From a virus, in the IMG/VR virus record IMGVR_UViG_3300043446_004177, positions 1 to 57,092 of that record: 57,092 bases of DNA. One strand, 5' to 3'. The notes under the pieces are model-generated. The model searched no databases. It had not been told where the DNA came from and worked only from the letters and a program-made list of their open reading frames with translations. Below, piece after piece: positions 1 through 9,077 of this stretch (within the stretch, counting starts at the first letter, position 1; each line of letters starts with the position of its first letter). The translations under genes were made by a program, and so were the position numbers.

Positions 1-127
1 TTTGCAACGCCACCATGGGCATATTCTTCCCAGACATCTTGATAAGTACCGTCAGGCATAAGCTTCTTCACCAAGCGGCGGCGTGATCCTCCGCCTTGCG
101 GTTGCTGCGGTTGGAAGTCAGGCATAG
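1..127. repeat. Left copy of 127-bp terminal direct repeat (circular contig overlap)
   Basis: Bases 1-127 are identical to 56966-57092. A length of 127 is a common maximum k-mer of short-read assemblers, so this is most simply an assembly overlap of a circular or circularly permuted genome rather than a biological terminal repeat. The reading frame continues across the join, in agreement with this. Confidence 0.95.
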
Positions 128-3100
128 GTGAAGCTGGCTTAAATGTTGAGCTATCCAGCGATGCAAGCTGTATTGGCTTGTTGACAGGCGTTAGCGAAAT
201 CGGTCGCGCAGGCTGCGTGAATGCAACCTGTTGTGGCGCAGGCGCGATCTGGTTTTGCGCAAATGTTGACTCATAGTGTTGAGGCATCGGCGCAGGCGCA
301 ATTTGATTTTGTGCAAATGTTGGCTCGTAATGTTGCGGCATTGGCGCAGGAGCGATTTGGTTCTGCGCGATTGTCGGTTCAAAACGTTGCGGTATCGGCG
401 CGGCCGCTATTTGATTTCCTGCAACGGATGATTCATAATGTTGCGGAGAAGGCATGATTGATGAAATAATATCAGCCTGTGATTTCATTATTGGCGATTT
501 GTTTGATATGTCTGCCATTTGATATGCGCTTGGACGTTTTTCATTGGCAATTTGCATTGATGATGGACCGCCCGCAGGAAAGCCCGCGTTTGCCCATGCC
601 GTCATCTGTTCTGCTTTTCGTTGTTTATCTTCTGCGTTTTCTTCTTTCATTGCATCAATGATAGCAAAATTTTTAGCATTTAAATTAAGCTGAGATTGCA
701 ATAAATTAGGCGGCATATCGCGATAACTATGTTGTGTTTGTTGACTGTTATCATGACCATTTTGATCAGATGTAGTATTTGGATTTTCTTGTTGATTAGA
801 AGATCCGTTTGATGCCCCCGATGAACCAGCTGATCCTGTTGCACCGCGTTCTGGTTTGCTGCCAGAAAATTCTGTGTCACCGCCGAAGCCAAAATGATCG
901 CGCTCGACTTCTCCGCCGTCTGCTTTTGGCAGTCGCGGAAGATCCGCAACACCATGAGCGTCATTGATAGCTTTGACTTCATCATCGCCAAGGATGCGAT
1001 TGACTTTCATCTCGCCGCCAATGAGCCAGTTGCCCGTCATGTTTGGATTTGTTTTATAACGATAGTGGCCACCATGAGGAACCTGATCTGTAATATGTGC
1101 GGTTTTTAAATCAGGCTTACCTGCCTTTGTCATGCGAGCTCGGCTGTTTGCGATCGATTGCCAATCGACATCATCAGGCATTTCAATTTCAGCCCACACA
1201 TGATTGTCAGGACGGTAGTCGGGTGCCTTCAATGATTTTTTAGATTTGCCGCCGATATGCGTTGCAATAGGTAAATCACCAGCATGCCAGCCGGGGCGAT
1301 ACGCAAGGTCACCAAGCTTTGATTTTACTTTGGTCGGATTTTTTCCCGGAGGGCCAGCTTCTGCGCTAACCCATTGGCCCATTGGAACAGGTTTATTTGC
1401 ATCAACAAACAAAGGGAATATTTGGTTCGGCTTGCGCGGATCTGTGCGGAAAAGCTTGTAAGCCTTTACTGTATTTGTTGGTTCGACATCACCGCCTTCT
1501 TCAAAATGTTGCGGCTCATGCCATGTATTTTCATTTTCATTGCCTTCCCACACAGGCGCGTGACGACCTGTTGCAAAATGAAAATACTCGTAATCCTTAT
1601 CATCATCAGGATAACGAAATTTATCATTTGCTGTCTTGGTCATTGTTTTACCAGAAGCCAAACGCAATTTTGCGCCTTCTGGCAAAGCTAAAGCTTGGAT
1701 TGGAGTGTGGAGCTTTTCACCAAACTTTACATCTGGGTGCACTAAAGAAAATGAATGATATTCATTTTTAATTTTTTCTGGATCATGAAAAGATTTATCT
1801 TCATGTTCTTGATATAAGTTAATTCCACCAGAGCCTTGTGCAGGTTGTATTCTTTTCAAACCAGAATGCGTGTCCATAAAATAATGCGTTTGTTGATTAA
1901 ACGCATCACCTTTTGTCGCAGCTATGATATGACCACGGGCCTTTGCCGTACCGCCATCTCCATAAGCTTCAACCTCGCCGCCTTCTGCATAGCGGCGCTT
2001 GATGTTTACGCGGTCGTGATCGAAGACGACGTAGTTGTGTGTTAGTTTATCCGTGCTCCAGCTGGCGAGTGGCCCGCGGCTACCTGCATCAAGATACTTA
2101 ATGCCGTGGATGCCAAGAGACATCAATTCATTGCTAGCGATGTTTTTGCCGCCCAAACCTTGGGTATTTTTATAATATACGTCTTGTCCAGTATCCTCTG
2201 GCTTATACGGCCTGTTTTTTTGCAATGGCGTATGATTAGCCAAAGCATTTTTTACATACTTGCTCTGCTCACTCAACGGCTTATCCCAATCCAAGAAGTG
2301 ATCAGGATGAGCGTCGATGTGGACCTCGTACATGTGGCCTTTATTTTTAATTTCAGGTTTTACAGAACGAATAAGCTGTTCTGCTTTTTCAATATATTCA
2401 GGTTTGTAATGAGAATAATTAGACCGCATGTCATCGACAGCTTCATCTAAACCCATATCATAATTTTGCATTTTTGTTAGTGCATGATGAATAGGATAAA
2501 GAACTTCTGACCAATTTATGTTCTCTGGATAAGAAAGATCTTCGTATGGATAAATTTCGTTTGCAGCTTGAGACGCAAGAGGAAATTCTTTCCCTTTTAC
2601 TGATATTGTTGGATTTTGAAGAGCATCACGATATTCTTTTGCTACAGGCTCCGCTTCAGCAAAATACAACCCATGGCCAAACGCTTGTGCGCCTTCGCCC
2701 GTTCCAATCTTGCTTGTGTCAAACTGCTCAAACTCATGCGGTGAGCCGTGGTAGGCGGTGATGCCGTCTACCTCTCCGCCGTCGCCTTTTGTAATATCGG
2801 GGTCATAACCCCATTCGTTCAATGAATCTCCATTGGTAAAAACATCTTTTGCTTTTACCCTCTTGCTAGCAATTTTATATTTTCCATTAAGAACACTTTC
2901 ACCATGCTGTTTAGCATATGCTTTAGTTGGCGTTACCCAATCGCCCTTTCTAATCATTTGACTAATTGGATTTTCATGTTTCATAGCATTTTTATAAACT
3001 TCGAGCGGTATAGCTCTATGAATCCAAACAGGAGCTTCTGGATTTCCTTTTATGCGAACAGTATGTCGATATGACTCCTGATCAATCGGATTATCTTTAT

Positions 3101-3230
3101 TGCCATAATAATGAAGGCCATTAGGGCCATACAAATCGGATGGGTATACGCCTGTTGTATCATGCAACGGCGCACCGACATCATCGTCCCGCGATGGCGC
3201 TTGATGCTGGCCGCGATAATCTTCTTCCAT
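1..3230 (-). CDS. Large polyvalent virion protein with ADP-ribosyltransferase-like domains (main part; C-terminus continues at 56845-56965)
   Basis: Translating the minus strand from ATG at 3230 gives an uninterrupted frame to base 1. It continues in frame across the contig join to a TAA at 56845, giving 1116 residues in all. Residues about 57-143 form an ART-like module: R72 in IHRAIP, GDWVT at 96-100 and E139 in EWGYDP. Residues about 158-410 resemble the ART-PolyVal family of phage polyvalent proteins: YHGSP at 160, GEGAQAFGHGLYFAE at 178-192, and NYVVFD near 398. Residues about 425-575 are an unrecognised domain. Residues about 587-770 form a third conserved domain (YKLFR..., PGWHAGDLPIATHIGG, NMTGNWLIGGEMKVNR) that I have seen only as unknown. 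Short DGG/EGG-(E/D)V motifs lie between the domains. A Q/N-rich tail with 18-residue repeats follows. The start overlaps the stop of the 565-aa gene (TGATG). Its place between portal and capsid genes suggests a virion protein delivered into the host. ADP-ribosylation is an inference from motifs. Confidence 0.85.
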   Translation of the reverse strand, partial: MEEDYRGQHQAPSRDDDVGAPLHDTTGVYPSDLYGPNGLHYYGNKDNPIDQESYRHTVRIKGNPEAPVWIHRAIPLEVYKNAMKHENPISQMIRKGDWVTPTKAYAKQHGESVLNGKYKIASKRVKAKDVFTNGDSLNEWGYDPDITKGDGGEVDGITAYHGSPHEFEQFDTSKIGTGEGAQAFGHGLYFAEAEPVAKEYRDALQNPTISVKGKEFPLASQAANEIYPYEDLSYPENINWSEVLYPIHHALTKMQNYDMGLDEAVDDMRSNYSHYKPEYIEKAEQLIRSVKPEIKNKGHMYEVHIDAHPDHFLDWDKPLSEQSKYVKNALANHTPLQKNRPYKPEDTGQDVYYKNTQGLGGKNIASNELMSLGIHGIKYLDAGSRGPLASWSTDKLTHNYVVFDHDRVNIKRRYAEGGEVEAYGDGGTAKARGHIIAATKGDAFNQQTHYFMDTHSGLKRIQPAQGSGGINLYQEHEDKSFHDPEKIKNEYHSFSLVHPDVKFGEKLHTPIQALALPEGAKLRLASGKTMTKTANDKFRYPDDDKDYEYFHFATGRHAPVWEGNENENTWHEPQHFEEGGDVEPTNTVKAYKLFRTDPRKPNQIFPLFVDANKPVPMGQWVSAEAGPPGKNPTKVKSKLGDLAYRPGWHAGDLPIATHIGGKSKKSLKAPDYRPDNHVWAEIEMPDDVDWQSIANSRARMTKAGKPDLKTAHITDQVPHGGHYRYKTNPNMTGNWLIGGEMKVNRILGDDEVKAINDAHGVADLPRLPKADGGEVERDHFGFGGDTEFSGSKPERGATGSAGSSGASNGSSNQQENPNTTSDQNGHDNSQQTQHSYRDMPPNLLQSQLNLNAKNFAIIDAMKEENAEDKQRKAEQMTAWANAGFPAGGPSSMQIANEKRPSAYQMADISNKSPIMKSQADIISSIMPSPQHYESSVAGNQIAAAPIPQRFEPTIAQNQIAPAPMPQHYEPTFAQNQIAPAPMPQHYESTFAQNQIAPAPQQVAFTQPARPISLTPVNKPIQLASLDSSTFKPASPMPDFQPQQPQGGGSRRRLVKKLMPDGTYQDVWEEYAHGGVA
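234..443 (-). repeat. 54-bp in-frame tandem repeat, about 3.9 copies
   Basis: Within the 1116-aa gene, residues 930-999 consist of 18-residue units of the form QHYEPTFAQNQIAPAPMP, with three full copies and one of 16 residues. The two central copies are nearly identical and the outer ones have diverged, which suggests recent expansion by unequal recombination. The units are rich in Gln, Asn, Pro and Ala and probably form an extended linker before the C-terminal segment. Confidence 0.9.
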
Positions 3231-4927
3231 CACAGCCTCCCGCTGAACACAGGCTCGCCTGAATCCGCCGTCACGATGTGAACGCCGGGGATGCCGTGAG
3301 CGGGGTGAACAGATCCGCCGCGCTTTAAGCCTTCTTGCGGCGGAAGTGCTTGGGAAGATCCTCTTCTTCTTCTGGGTGCAACTCCGCTGGCGGTTTCCCC
3401 AAATGAGCTAGGTGAAGATAGGTTTCCCTGTTCTCCTTCAAGCCCGCTCGGCGCATTAGGCCCAACAAGCCCTTCGACAGGTCCATCTTCTCTGTGCCAA
3501 TCGGGGTGCGGGATTTGTCCTTGCGGTGTTGATGCTGCGTCATGGGTTAATGCCCTCGCCTGTTCCTGTGAGATTTTTCCTGCGCGGAAATCGCGCCAAA
3601 TATTATCAATAGCATCTACGTTTTTTTTGTTCGCTTTGAACGAAGGCGAAAACAACCCACGAATGGCTTCCCATGTAATGGATTGCATTTGCCTTGGCAG
3701 AATATCTCTTTCGTTTGCTGCTCGCCGATAGGCTTCAGCCACCAAAGGATACGTTCCACGAACGCCAGTTATATCAGACCCAGCCGCATTTGGAATACCC
3801 GCACCGGTGCTTGTGTCAAGATTATGCCCAACTTCAAGCGATTTGCCGCTCAAAGGACGATATAGTGCCGCCGCAACCGCATGAGTATCCGCCGTCACAT
3901 CGCCAAGCTTTGAATGAGGCACAAGAATGTTATTGTAAAAATTGCGAACCTTGTGTTTTGAACCCATCAATTGGGACATTGCTTCTGGGTTGTCTTTATT
4001 TTCAATCGCGGCAATTGCCTTGCCAATCTCATTGAACGAGCCCCAAGCGACCTTCTTATGACCGCCCGCATCCGTCATCGCATATTCTGTTTCGTCACCT
4101 TCTGGTGAGATGATGTGATATTTTTTGTCGCCATAAGTTTCGTCATGCAAGCGAAGCCACAATGCTTTTGCTGCAAGTCGTTCGTTGTTATCCAATCCCA
4201 TGTTGTCGATGTCGGTCAACGATTTGCCATGCATCATCTCAGCAACTTTAAGATATTTGGCTAGCGATGGATCCGCGCCTTTTTTAACTTGCGATTCTGT
4301 TGGCGTGATCATTTGCTTAAACTTTGTCATCATGGCATCGTCCATCGGTGTGTCGTGATGGTTTGCCATAATATGCAACACGCGGTTTCCTAGTGATACA
4401 TTTTGAAACCAATCTTTTTGAGGAGAGAGCGCCGCATAAACACCTGCAACAGAATGGTCAGGAAGATTGTATTTTGCCGATTGACGATCGGTAATTGCTC
4501 GAGCTCCATCATACCACTTGCTACTCCGCTCGCGAATGTCGGGCCTGATCTGGTCATGAAGAGCAAGCAAGTTGTCTTTCATGTGTTCAATAAAATGTTC
4601 TGCAAGCTCGTCATCGCTCATACGCAATGCGGCTGATTGCGGGACATTGATGTAATTACGAACAAGCGCCATGTTTTTGCCAAACACATTGTTTGGAGAA
4701 GCTTTCAATGCCGCCATATCAGAAATTTTTGGCTCACCTGCAGGCGTTGGGTCTGCCTTACTGCCGAGGCGCGTAGGAATCCACGCAGGATGATCTTCGC
4801 TTCCGATCGTCTTCATGGGCTCGGGCGGATTGTTGTGGCCCATCATGCTTTTTGAGCCGCCTTTTGCAAGTTTCACTCGCATGACAGGCTTAACAGAGCG
4901 AGCTATGCCCAAAACATCTTTGCTCAT
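3230..4927 (-). CDS. Conserved phage protein of 565 aa, 'ALSP...W..N / DTH' type
   Basis: The central part (about residues 95-420) has features shared with conserved phage proteins: WYDGARAITD, VAGVYAALSPQKDWFQN, a KVRNFYNNI segment and DVTADTHAVAAAL. These resemble a widespread phage domain of unknown function (DUF7178-like, by memory) that may be distantly related to helix-hairpin-helix DNA glycosylases; that relation is only a guess. The C-terminus is low in complexity and ends with KRGGSVHPAHG, a GG motif shared with neighbouring virion proteins. The start overlaps the 58-aa gene by four bases (ATGA), and the stop overlaps the next start. It belongs to the packaging/virion unit and may be an ejected or head-associated protein. 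Confidence 0.75.
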   Translation of the reverse strand: MSKDVLGIARSVKPVMRVKLAKGGSKSMMGHNNPPEPMKTIGSEDHPAWIPTRLGSKADPTPAGEPKISDMAALKASPNNVFGKNMALVRNYINVPQSAALRMSDDELAEHFIEHMKDNLLALHDQIRPDIRERSSKWYDGARAITDRQSAKYNLPDHSVAGVYAALSPQKDWFQNVSLGNRVLHIMANHHDTPMDDAMMTKFKQMITPTESQVKKGADPSLAKYLKVAEMMHGKSLTDIDNMGLDNNERLAAKALWLRLHDETYGDKKYHIISPEGDETEYAMTDAGGHKKVAWGSFNEIGKAIAAIENKDNPEAMSQLMGSKHKVRNFYNNILVPHSKLGDVTADTHAVAAALYRPLSGKSLEVGHNLDTSTGAGIPNAAGSDITGVRGTYPLVAEAYRRAANERDILPRQMQSITWEAIRGLFSPSFKANKKNVDAIDNIWRDFRAGKISQEQARALTHDAASTPQGQIPHPDWHREDGPVEGLVGPNAPSGLEGEQGNLSSPSSFGETASGVAPRRRRGSSQALPPQEGLKRGGSVHPAHGIPGVHIVTADSGEPVFSGRL

Positions 4928-5100
4928 TCTATCTCGCTCCTCAAAGATATCTTGGTCTCAAGCCGTTGGCGCTTCCAGAAGCCGCGCTTGATCTTACGCA
5001 ATGCTTTTGTGTTGTGCAGATAGCAATACAAGCTGCGCGCATAGCGGTTGAACGCATCAAACTCTGCGCCCCCCTTCAATACTGCGCGCGTGCCCATCAT
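4924..5100 (-). CDS. Small basic protein, 58 aa
   Basis: This frame fills the gap between portal and the 565-aa gene. It starts MMGTRAVLKGGAEFDAFNRY and ends in a Lys/Arg-rich helix (LRKIKRGFWKRQRLETK). Its ATG shares a base with the portal stop (TAATG), and its TGA overlaps the next ATG (ATGA), so translational coupling holds it in place on both sides. It has many positive charges and no membrane segment. Function is unknown; a small head or DNA-associated protein is likely from position. Confidence 0.75.
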   Translation of the reverse strand: MMGTRAVLKGGAEFDAFNRYARSLYCYLHNTKALRKIKRGFWKRQRLETKISLRSEIE

Positions 5101-7448
5101 TATGGATTTCTTCCTGTAATAGCTGGCAAAACATTACCTAAAAGCTCTTCCACAATACCTGTGCTTTCAGGATGCACGGCGATGTTCTGCGCAAGATCAA
5201 CCATCTGGATACGCTCTTTCGCAATCATCTCTGCTTGTTTCATTGCATTATCGGCCGCATCTTTTTGCATATCAGCAGCAAGACCTGCTGCTTTTATTTT
5301 TGCATCCATGGTCTTTGCATCTGCAAGTTGCTTCTTGATTTGAAGATCGGCAACTTTTGCAAGTTTCTCATGTTGATCAGGCCCTTGCGGCCCACCAATC
5401 CCCGCAATTTCTTTATCTTGCATGACTTTTGCCGCATCAATTTGAAGCTTCGCTTGATCAACAGCAAGTTTGCCTTGTGCCGACATTTGTTTCGTGTCAG
5501 CTTCCTGTTTGCGGATCTGTAACTCTGCGATCGCACGCTGCATTTCAGGTGGCATTTGACCTTGTGCTTGTGGCGGGATCATAAACTGATCAGGGTTCGA
5601 CCAGCCCATCGCCTTCAGTGCCGCGGTATCAATCGCAACTGGATCATACATTGAAGGATTTGAAGCTTGGATTTGTTTTAAACCAACCACTTTCATCAAG
5701 CGCTGTGTTTGTGACGCAGTATTAGGATCAGCTTGCGGAACAAGATCAACTTGGTTCAACGCGCGCAAAAATGTTTCTTGATCCCATGGGCGTGCAGGGC
5801 GGCGGTTCTGCTGCCAGAACGATTCAGGGTTTTCGCGGAAACAATTGACAAGCAGCTGGAACTCTTCTGCCTGCGCTGCATGCATGCGCTTGTGTACGCT
5901 GTTCAAGACCTTTGTCGCCTGATCAATCAACGCAATCGTTGTGCCGACAGGCGCGTCTTGCCTGCCTTCGCCGACAGCCATCTCGGCCGTGCCACCGATA
6001 CGCATGCCTGTCTGCGCCATGTTATCGGTCAAGCTCATCAAACCGCCGCCAACGTCTTTGTATGGCAACGGCATCACAGCTTGATTGATTGGCATGCCGC
6101 CTGTCTTCACAAGCGCGCCACCACCGGGCGGCACACGGAAGATGTTCGTGTTTTGACGAGCGCCCGTGTCTGCGTACAAAAAGCCGGGGAAGTTGGCATA
6201 CATCCCAGCATCGAGCATTTCACGCCACGCAGCTGTGAGCGCGTTGGTGGTGTTGCCGAGAATGTGAAGCAAACCAATATCGTAAAAACCCATGCCGGGG
6301 ACAAACGTATACTTGACAAAATTCTGTCGAGCTTCTGGCAGATCCTTTGTGTCTTCATCGTAATTCCTCACGATTGACAAGATCTCTCTAGACGACACAT
6401 CAATTGTCACGCGATAGGGGATCTCAAGCCCCGTCTCTTTGCCTTTGCGCTTATGTTCAAACCCTTGAATGTTCAACTCGCAATAGCATTCATAGATCTC
6501 GCGATCACGGTCTTCTGGATTTGATTGTTCGCTTGATATGCCTTGCTGTTCGTTCTTTGCGCGTTGTGCTGCGTCTAATGTCGTTTGCCTTGGCGTTGAC
6601 AAATCAATATCACGATACACACCAAGGATCTGCATACGCTTCACAGTTGACGGTCGCATCATAATGCGATGCGTGATGCGCTTTGCATTTGAAAGATCGG
6701 TTGCCGAGTTGTTGACAATAAGATCATCAGCATCGACGCTTTCGCTTACGGGCCTGCCACGCAATGGGCAGAAGTAAATCTTTTTAAACGCAGTGCCTCC
6801 GAAACCGAGCATGAGAAGCATGCGGTCTGTATCTGGGTAATACTCTTTTGCAGTGGAGGTAAGATAGTGGTTGAGATCGTCTTCGAGATCATTAGCCAAC
6901 TGATCAGACTCAAGGGTAGCATTGTTGTTATCCTCGCGGATCTTTAAAGGCCCATCAGTCGGGAGCAGTTCGCTTCTTGCGTTAGCTTGGAAGCGGAGCA
7001 CCGCTTCAAGCAAGAGCGGGTGTCGAATACGCGACATGCCTTCCACGGGCGCTCCATCTGCTGCCCCAGCAAGTCCCGGCACTTCAAGTTTAAGTCCGAG
7101 GAGCTTGATGCCTTGCGCTCGATCTTCAATCCATTCTTTTCGTGATTGCAAATCATCCTCAACCCCTTTTAGAAGATCATCCGCAATCCTGCCTAGCTCC
7201 ATCTGATCAATATCTTCAACGAGGTTATCAAACCATCCTGCGCGGCTAGACCCTTCGGCCTTCTCCAATGGCGAGCCGTCAAGCGTAAGAGTGATTGACC
7301 CGTCTGGGCCTTCAATCGTGAGCAAGTTGCCTTTATCGTCTCGGTCTTCTTGTGGCCCGTCTTCTGCCATTTCGATAATCAGGTCACCGAGATTGAGCTT
7401 CTCTTCCTCGGGTTGTTGTTGACGCAGATTGAGAGGGGCGAGTGCCAT
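5100..7448 (-). CDS. Portal protein (P22-type, podovirus)
   Basis: The 782-aa product has the composition and landmarks of podovirus/P22-like portals: a GMSRIRHPLLLEAVLRFQANARSELLP segment in the N-terminal third, LMLGFGGTAFKKIYFCP near residue 215, then RITHRIMM and a long C-terminal Ala/Gln/Lys-rich coiled coil (about 620-750) that would form the barrel. The family forms the dodecameric ring at one head vertex through which DNA is packaged and released. It follows terL by three bases, the usual terS-terL-portal order. Confidence 0.92.
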   Translation of the reverse strand: MALAPLNLRQQQPEEEKLNLGDLIIEMAEDGPQEDRDDKGNLLTIEGPDGSITLTLDGSPLEKAEGSSRAGWFDNLVEDIDQMELGRIADDLLKGVEDDLQSRKEWIEDRAQGIKLLGLKLEVPGLAGAADGAPVEGMSRIRHPLLLEAVLRFQANARSELLPTDGPLKIREDNNNATLESDQLANDLEDDLNHYLTSTAKEYYPDTDRMLLMLGFGGTAFKKIYFCPLRGRPVSESVDADDLIVNNSATDLSNAKRITHRIMMRPSTVKRMQILGVYRDIDLSTPRQTTLDAAQRAKNEQQGISSEQSNPEDRDREIYECYCELNIQGFEHKRKGKETGLEIPYRVTIDVSSREILSIVRNYDEDTKDLPEARQNFVKYTFVPGMGFYDIGLLHILGNTTNALTAAWREMLDAGMYANFPGFLYADTGARQNTNIFRVPPGGGALVKTGGMPINQAVMPLPYKDVGGGLMSLTDNMAQTGMRIGGTAEMAVGEGRQDAPVGTTIALIDQATKVLNSVHKRMHAAQAEEFQLLVNCFRENPESFWQQNRRPARPWDQETFLRALNQVDLVPQADPNTASQTQRLMKVVGLKQIQASNPSMYDPVAIDTAALKAMGWSNPDQFMIPPQAQGQMPPEMQRAIAELQIRKQEADTKQMSAQGKLAVDQAKLQIDAAKVMQDKEIAGIGGPQGPDQHEKLAKVADLQIKKQLADAKTMDAKIKAAGLAADMQKDAADNAMKQAEMIAKERIQMVDLAQNIAVHPESTGIVEELLGNVLPAITGRNP

Positions 7449-7451
7449 TGG

Positions 7452-9077
7452 TTAAATCCCATAAAGCGGCGCGGGCGGAGCACCCGTATGTTGGCGGCTA
7501 ATATCATATTCCTCTTGCGCCTCTTCCGCCCGTTGGATGAGGCTTGTTCGCCGTAAGTATCGCATAGCCATACTCACCGTGTCCACTAGGTCGTCGTGTT
7601 TGGCTTTCGGAAATTTCTGGCATTGGACAATCACATTGTCCGCCCAGCTCTTGTCGGGGGCATATACGAGCCCTTCTTCGAAAAGATGTTGGACGGCGTA
7701 AAGACGTGAAACCTTGTCAAGAGACCCCGGATTGTCGAGCTGAACAGAAAACTTTTTATTAGCGTATATCCTACGAAGCTCGGTCGCGACTGGAATGCCT
7801 GCCGCCTTGTCTTCAATCAGAACGCGGCTGATTGGAAAGCGGGCGCAGGTTTCAGCAATCTTCTGCATCAAATCCGCGAATTGAAGCCTTTCCTGCCATG
7901 CATAGACCAGCATCGCCTTCGGGTGCGGCTGCTTGTAGACGCGCTCAATTGCGTAGCCAACGCCTGTTTTGGCTGCGTCCGCAACAGGATCTTCCGAAAA
8001 AACGCCCCAGACGGTCATGGCGCTGTAATCGTTCTCGGTCTTCTCGGTGTAGGCGGTATCGACGGCCGCGATAATGTTGTCGAAGTCAGGAAAGCGCGGA
8101 GCGTCCCAAAGCTTCCACCAATTACGCTTGATGATGCCGCCATCCTCTGGGGTCGGTGTCTGCTGAAACTGACCAGAGACCGCATAGCTCCCCATGATCT
8201 TCTTGTCGCGATCGACGACATGCCGCGGGAAACGGTCGGGGAAGTAGAGCTCGCCACGCTCGGTGCGCGGATCCTCCCAGCCAAGCATGGTCGGGGTCGC
8301 GCGGTCGGGGTCGTATTCCATCGGGATCATGATGTGGTCGTATTCATCGGCCTGCTTTTCAAGAATGATTCCAGAAGGATCCTCTTCGTGCAGGCGCTGC
8401 ATGATCACCACGATGGCGGATCGGTCGGGATTATTGAGACGGGTCGGCACGGCCTGCTCGAACCACTCGGCCACGCTCGCGCGCACGGCCTCTGAGTTGG
8501 CATCGTCAACCGACAAGGGATCGTCGATGATCACCCGATCGCCGCGGGCACCCGTGATCGATCCAGCCGCCACAGCCTGCCTGAAGCCCGTCTTGGTGTT
8601 CTCAAACTTGGTCTTCGCGTTCTGATCGCCCGTAAGCTGGACGATGTCGCCCCACCGAGCCTGATACCATTCTGACTGAATGAGCCGCCGCATCTTGGTG
8701 GAATCGCGAACGGCCAGATCCATCGAGTGAGACGCGCAGACATAGCGCATCGATGGCATGCGCCGCGGTCCCCATTCCCATGCGGGCCAGAACACATTCG
8801 TGATCAGGGACTTCATTGCGCCCGGGGGCACGTTGATCAGCAGGCGGTTGTAGAAACGCTCATCATCAACCATGACGCCTTTTGTGATGGCTTCCAGATG
8901 GGCGCAGAGCAGGTCGATGTGCCAGTTGTGGACGTATTCTTGCCCCGGCTCAACCACATGCCATGCGAGCTGGATGAATTTTGCGAGAGACCGAGGCGCG
9001 TCATAAAGATCGAGGGCCACGACCTGCGCTTCTGCGTCAATCAGAGACCCGTCAGGCGCTCGAACGTAGGTTGTCAC
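7452..9077 (-). CDS. terL: Terminase large subunit
   Basis: ATPase-nuclease motor that cuts and packages DNA. The Walker A site is PPGAMKS at residues 84-90, a terminase-type variant. Walker B is VIIDDP at 182-187. The coupling region VIMQRLHEEDPSG lies near 225. The RNase H-fold nuclease begins with AAVDTAYTE and has further acidic sites in VLIEDKAAG and KHDDLVD, all present. At 541 aa the length is normal. Its ATG overlaps the terS stop (ATGA). Confidence 0.96.
   Translation of the reverse strand: MTTYVRAPDGSLIDAEAQVVALDLYDAPRSLAKFIQLAWHVVEPGQEYVHNWHIDLLCAHLEAITKGVMVDDERFYNRLLINVPPGAMKSLITNVFWPAWEWGPRRMPSMRYVCASHSMDLAVRDSTKMRRLIQSEWYQARWGDIVQLTGDQNAKTKFENTKTGFRQAVAAGSITGARGDRVIIDDPLSVDDANSEAVRASVAEWFEQAVPTRLNNPDRSAIVVIMQRLHEEDPSGIILEKQADEYDHIMIPMEYDPDRATPTMLGWEDPRTERGELYFPDRFPRHVVDRDKKIMGSYAVSGQFQQTPTPEDGGIIKRNWWKLWDAPRFPDFDNIIAAVDTAYTEKTENDYSAMTVWGVFSEDPVADAAKTGVGYAIERVYKQPHPKAMLVYAWQERLQFADLMQKIAETCARFPISRVLIEDKAAGIPVATELRRIYANKKFSVQLDNPGSLDKVSRLYAVQHLFEEGLVYAPDKSWADNVIVQCQKFPKAKHDDLVDTVSMAMRYLRRTSLIQRAEEAQEEYDISRQHTGAPPAPLYGI

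Noticed and set aside
234-443. Possible CRISPR array
   Set aside because: Units are adjacent, in frame and without unique spacers; this is a coding tandem repeat.
4966-5343. Plus-strand gene across the portal/58-aa region
   Set aside because: Antisense to the portal end and the coupled 58-aa gene; no SD or recognisable product.
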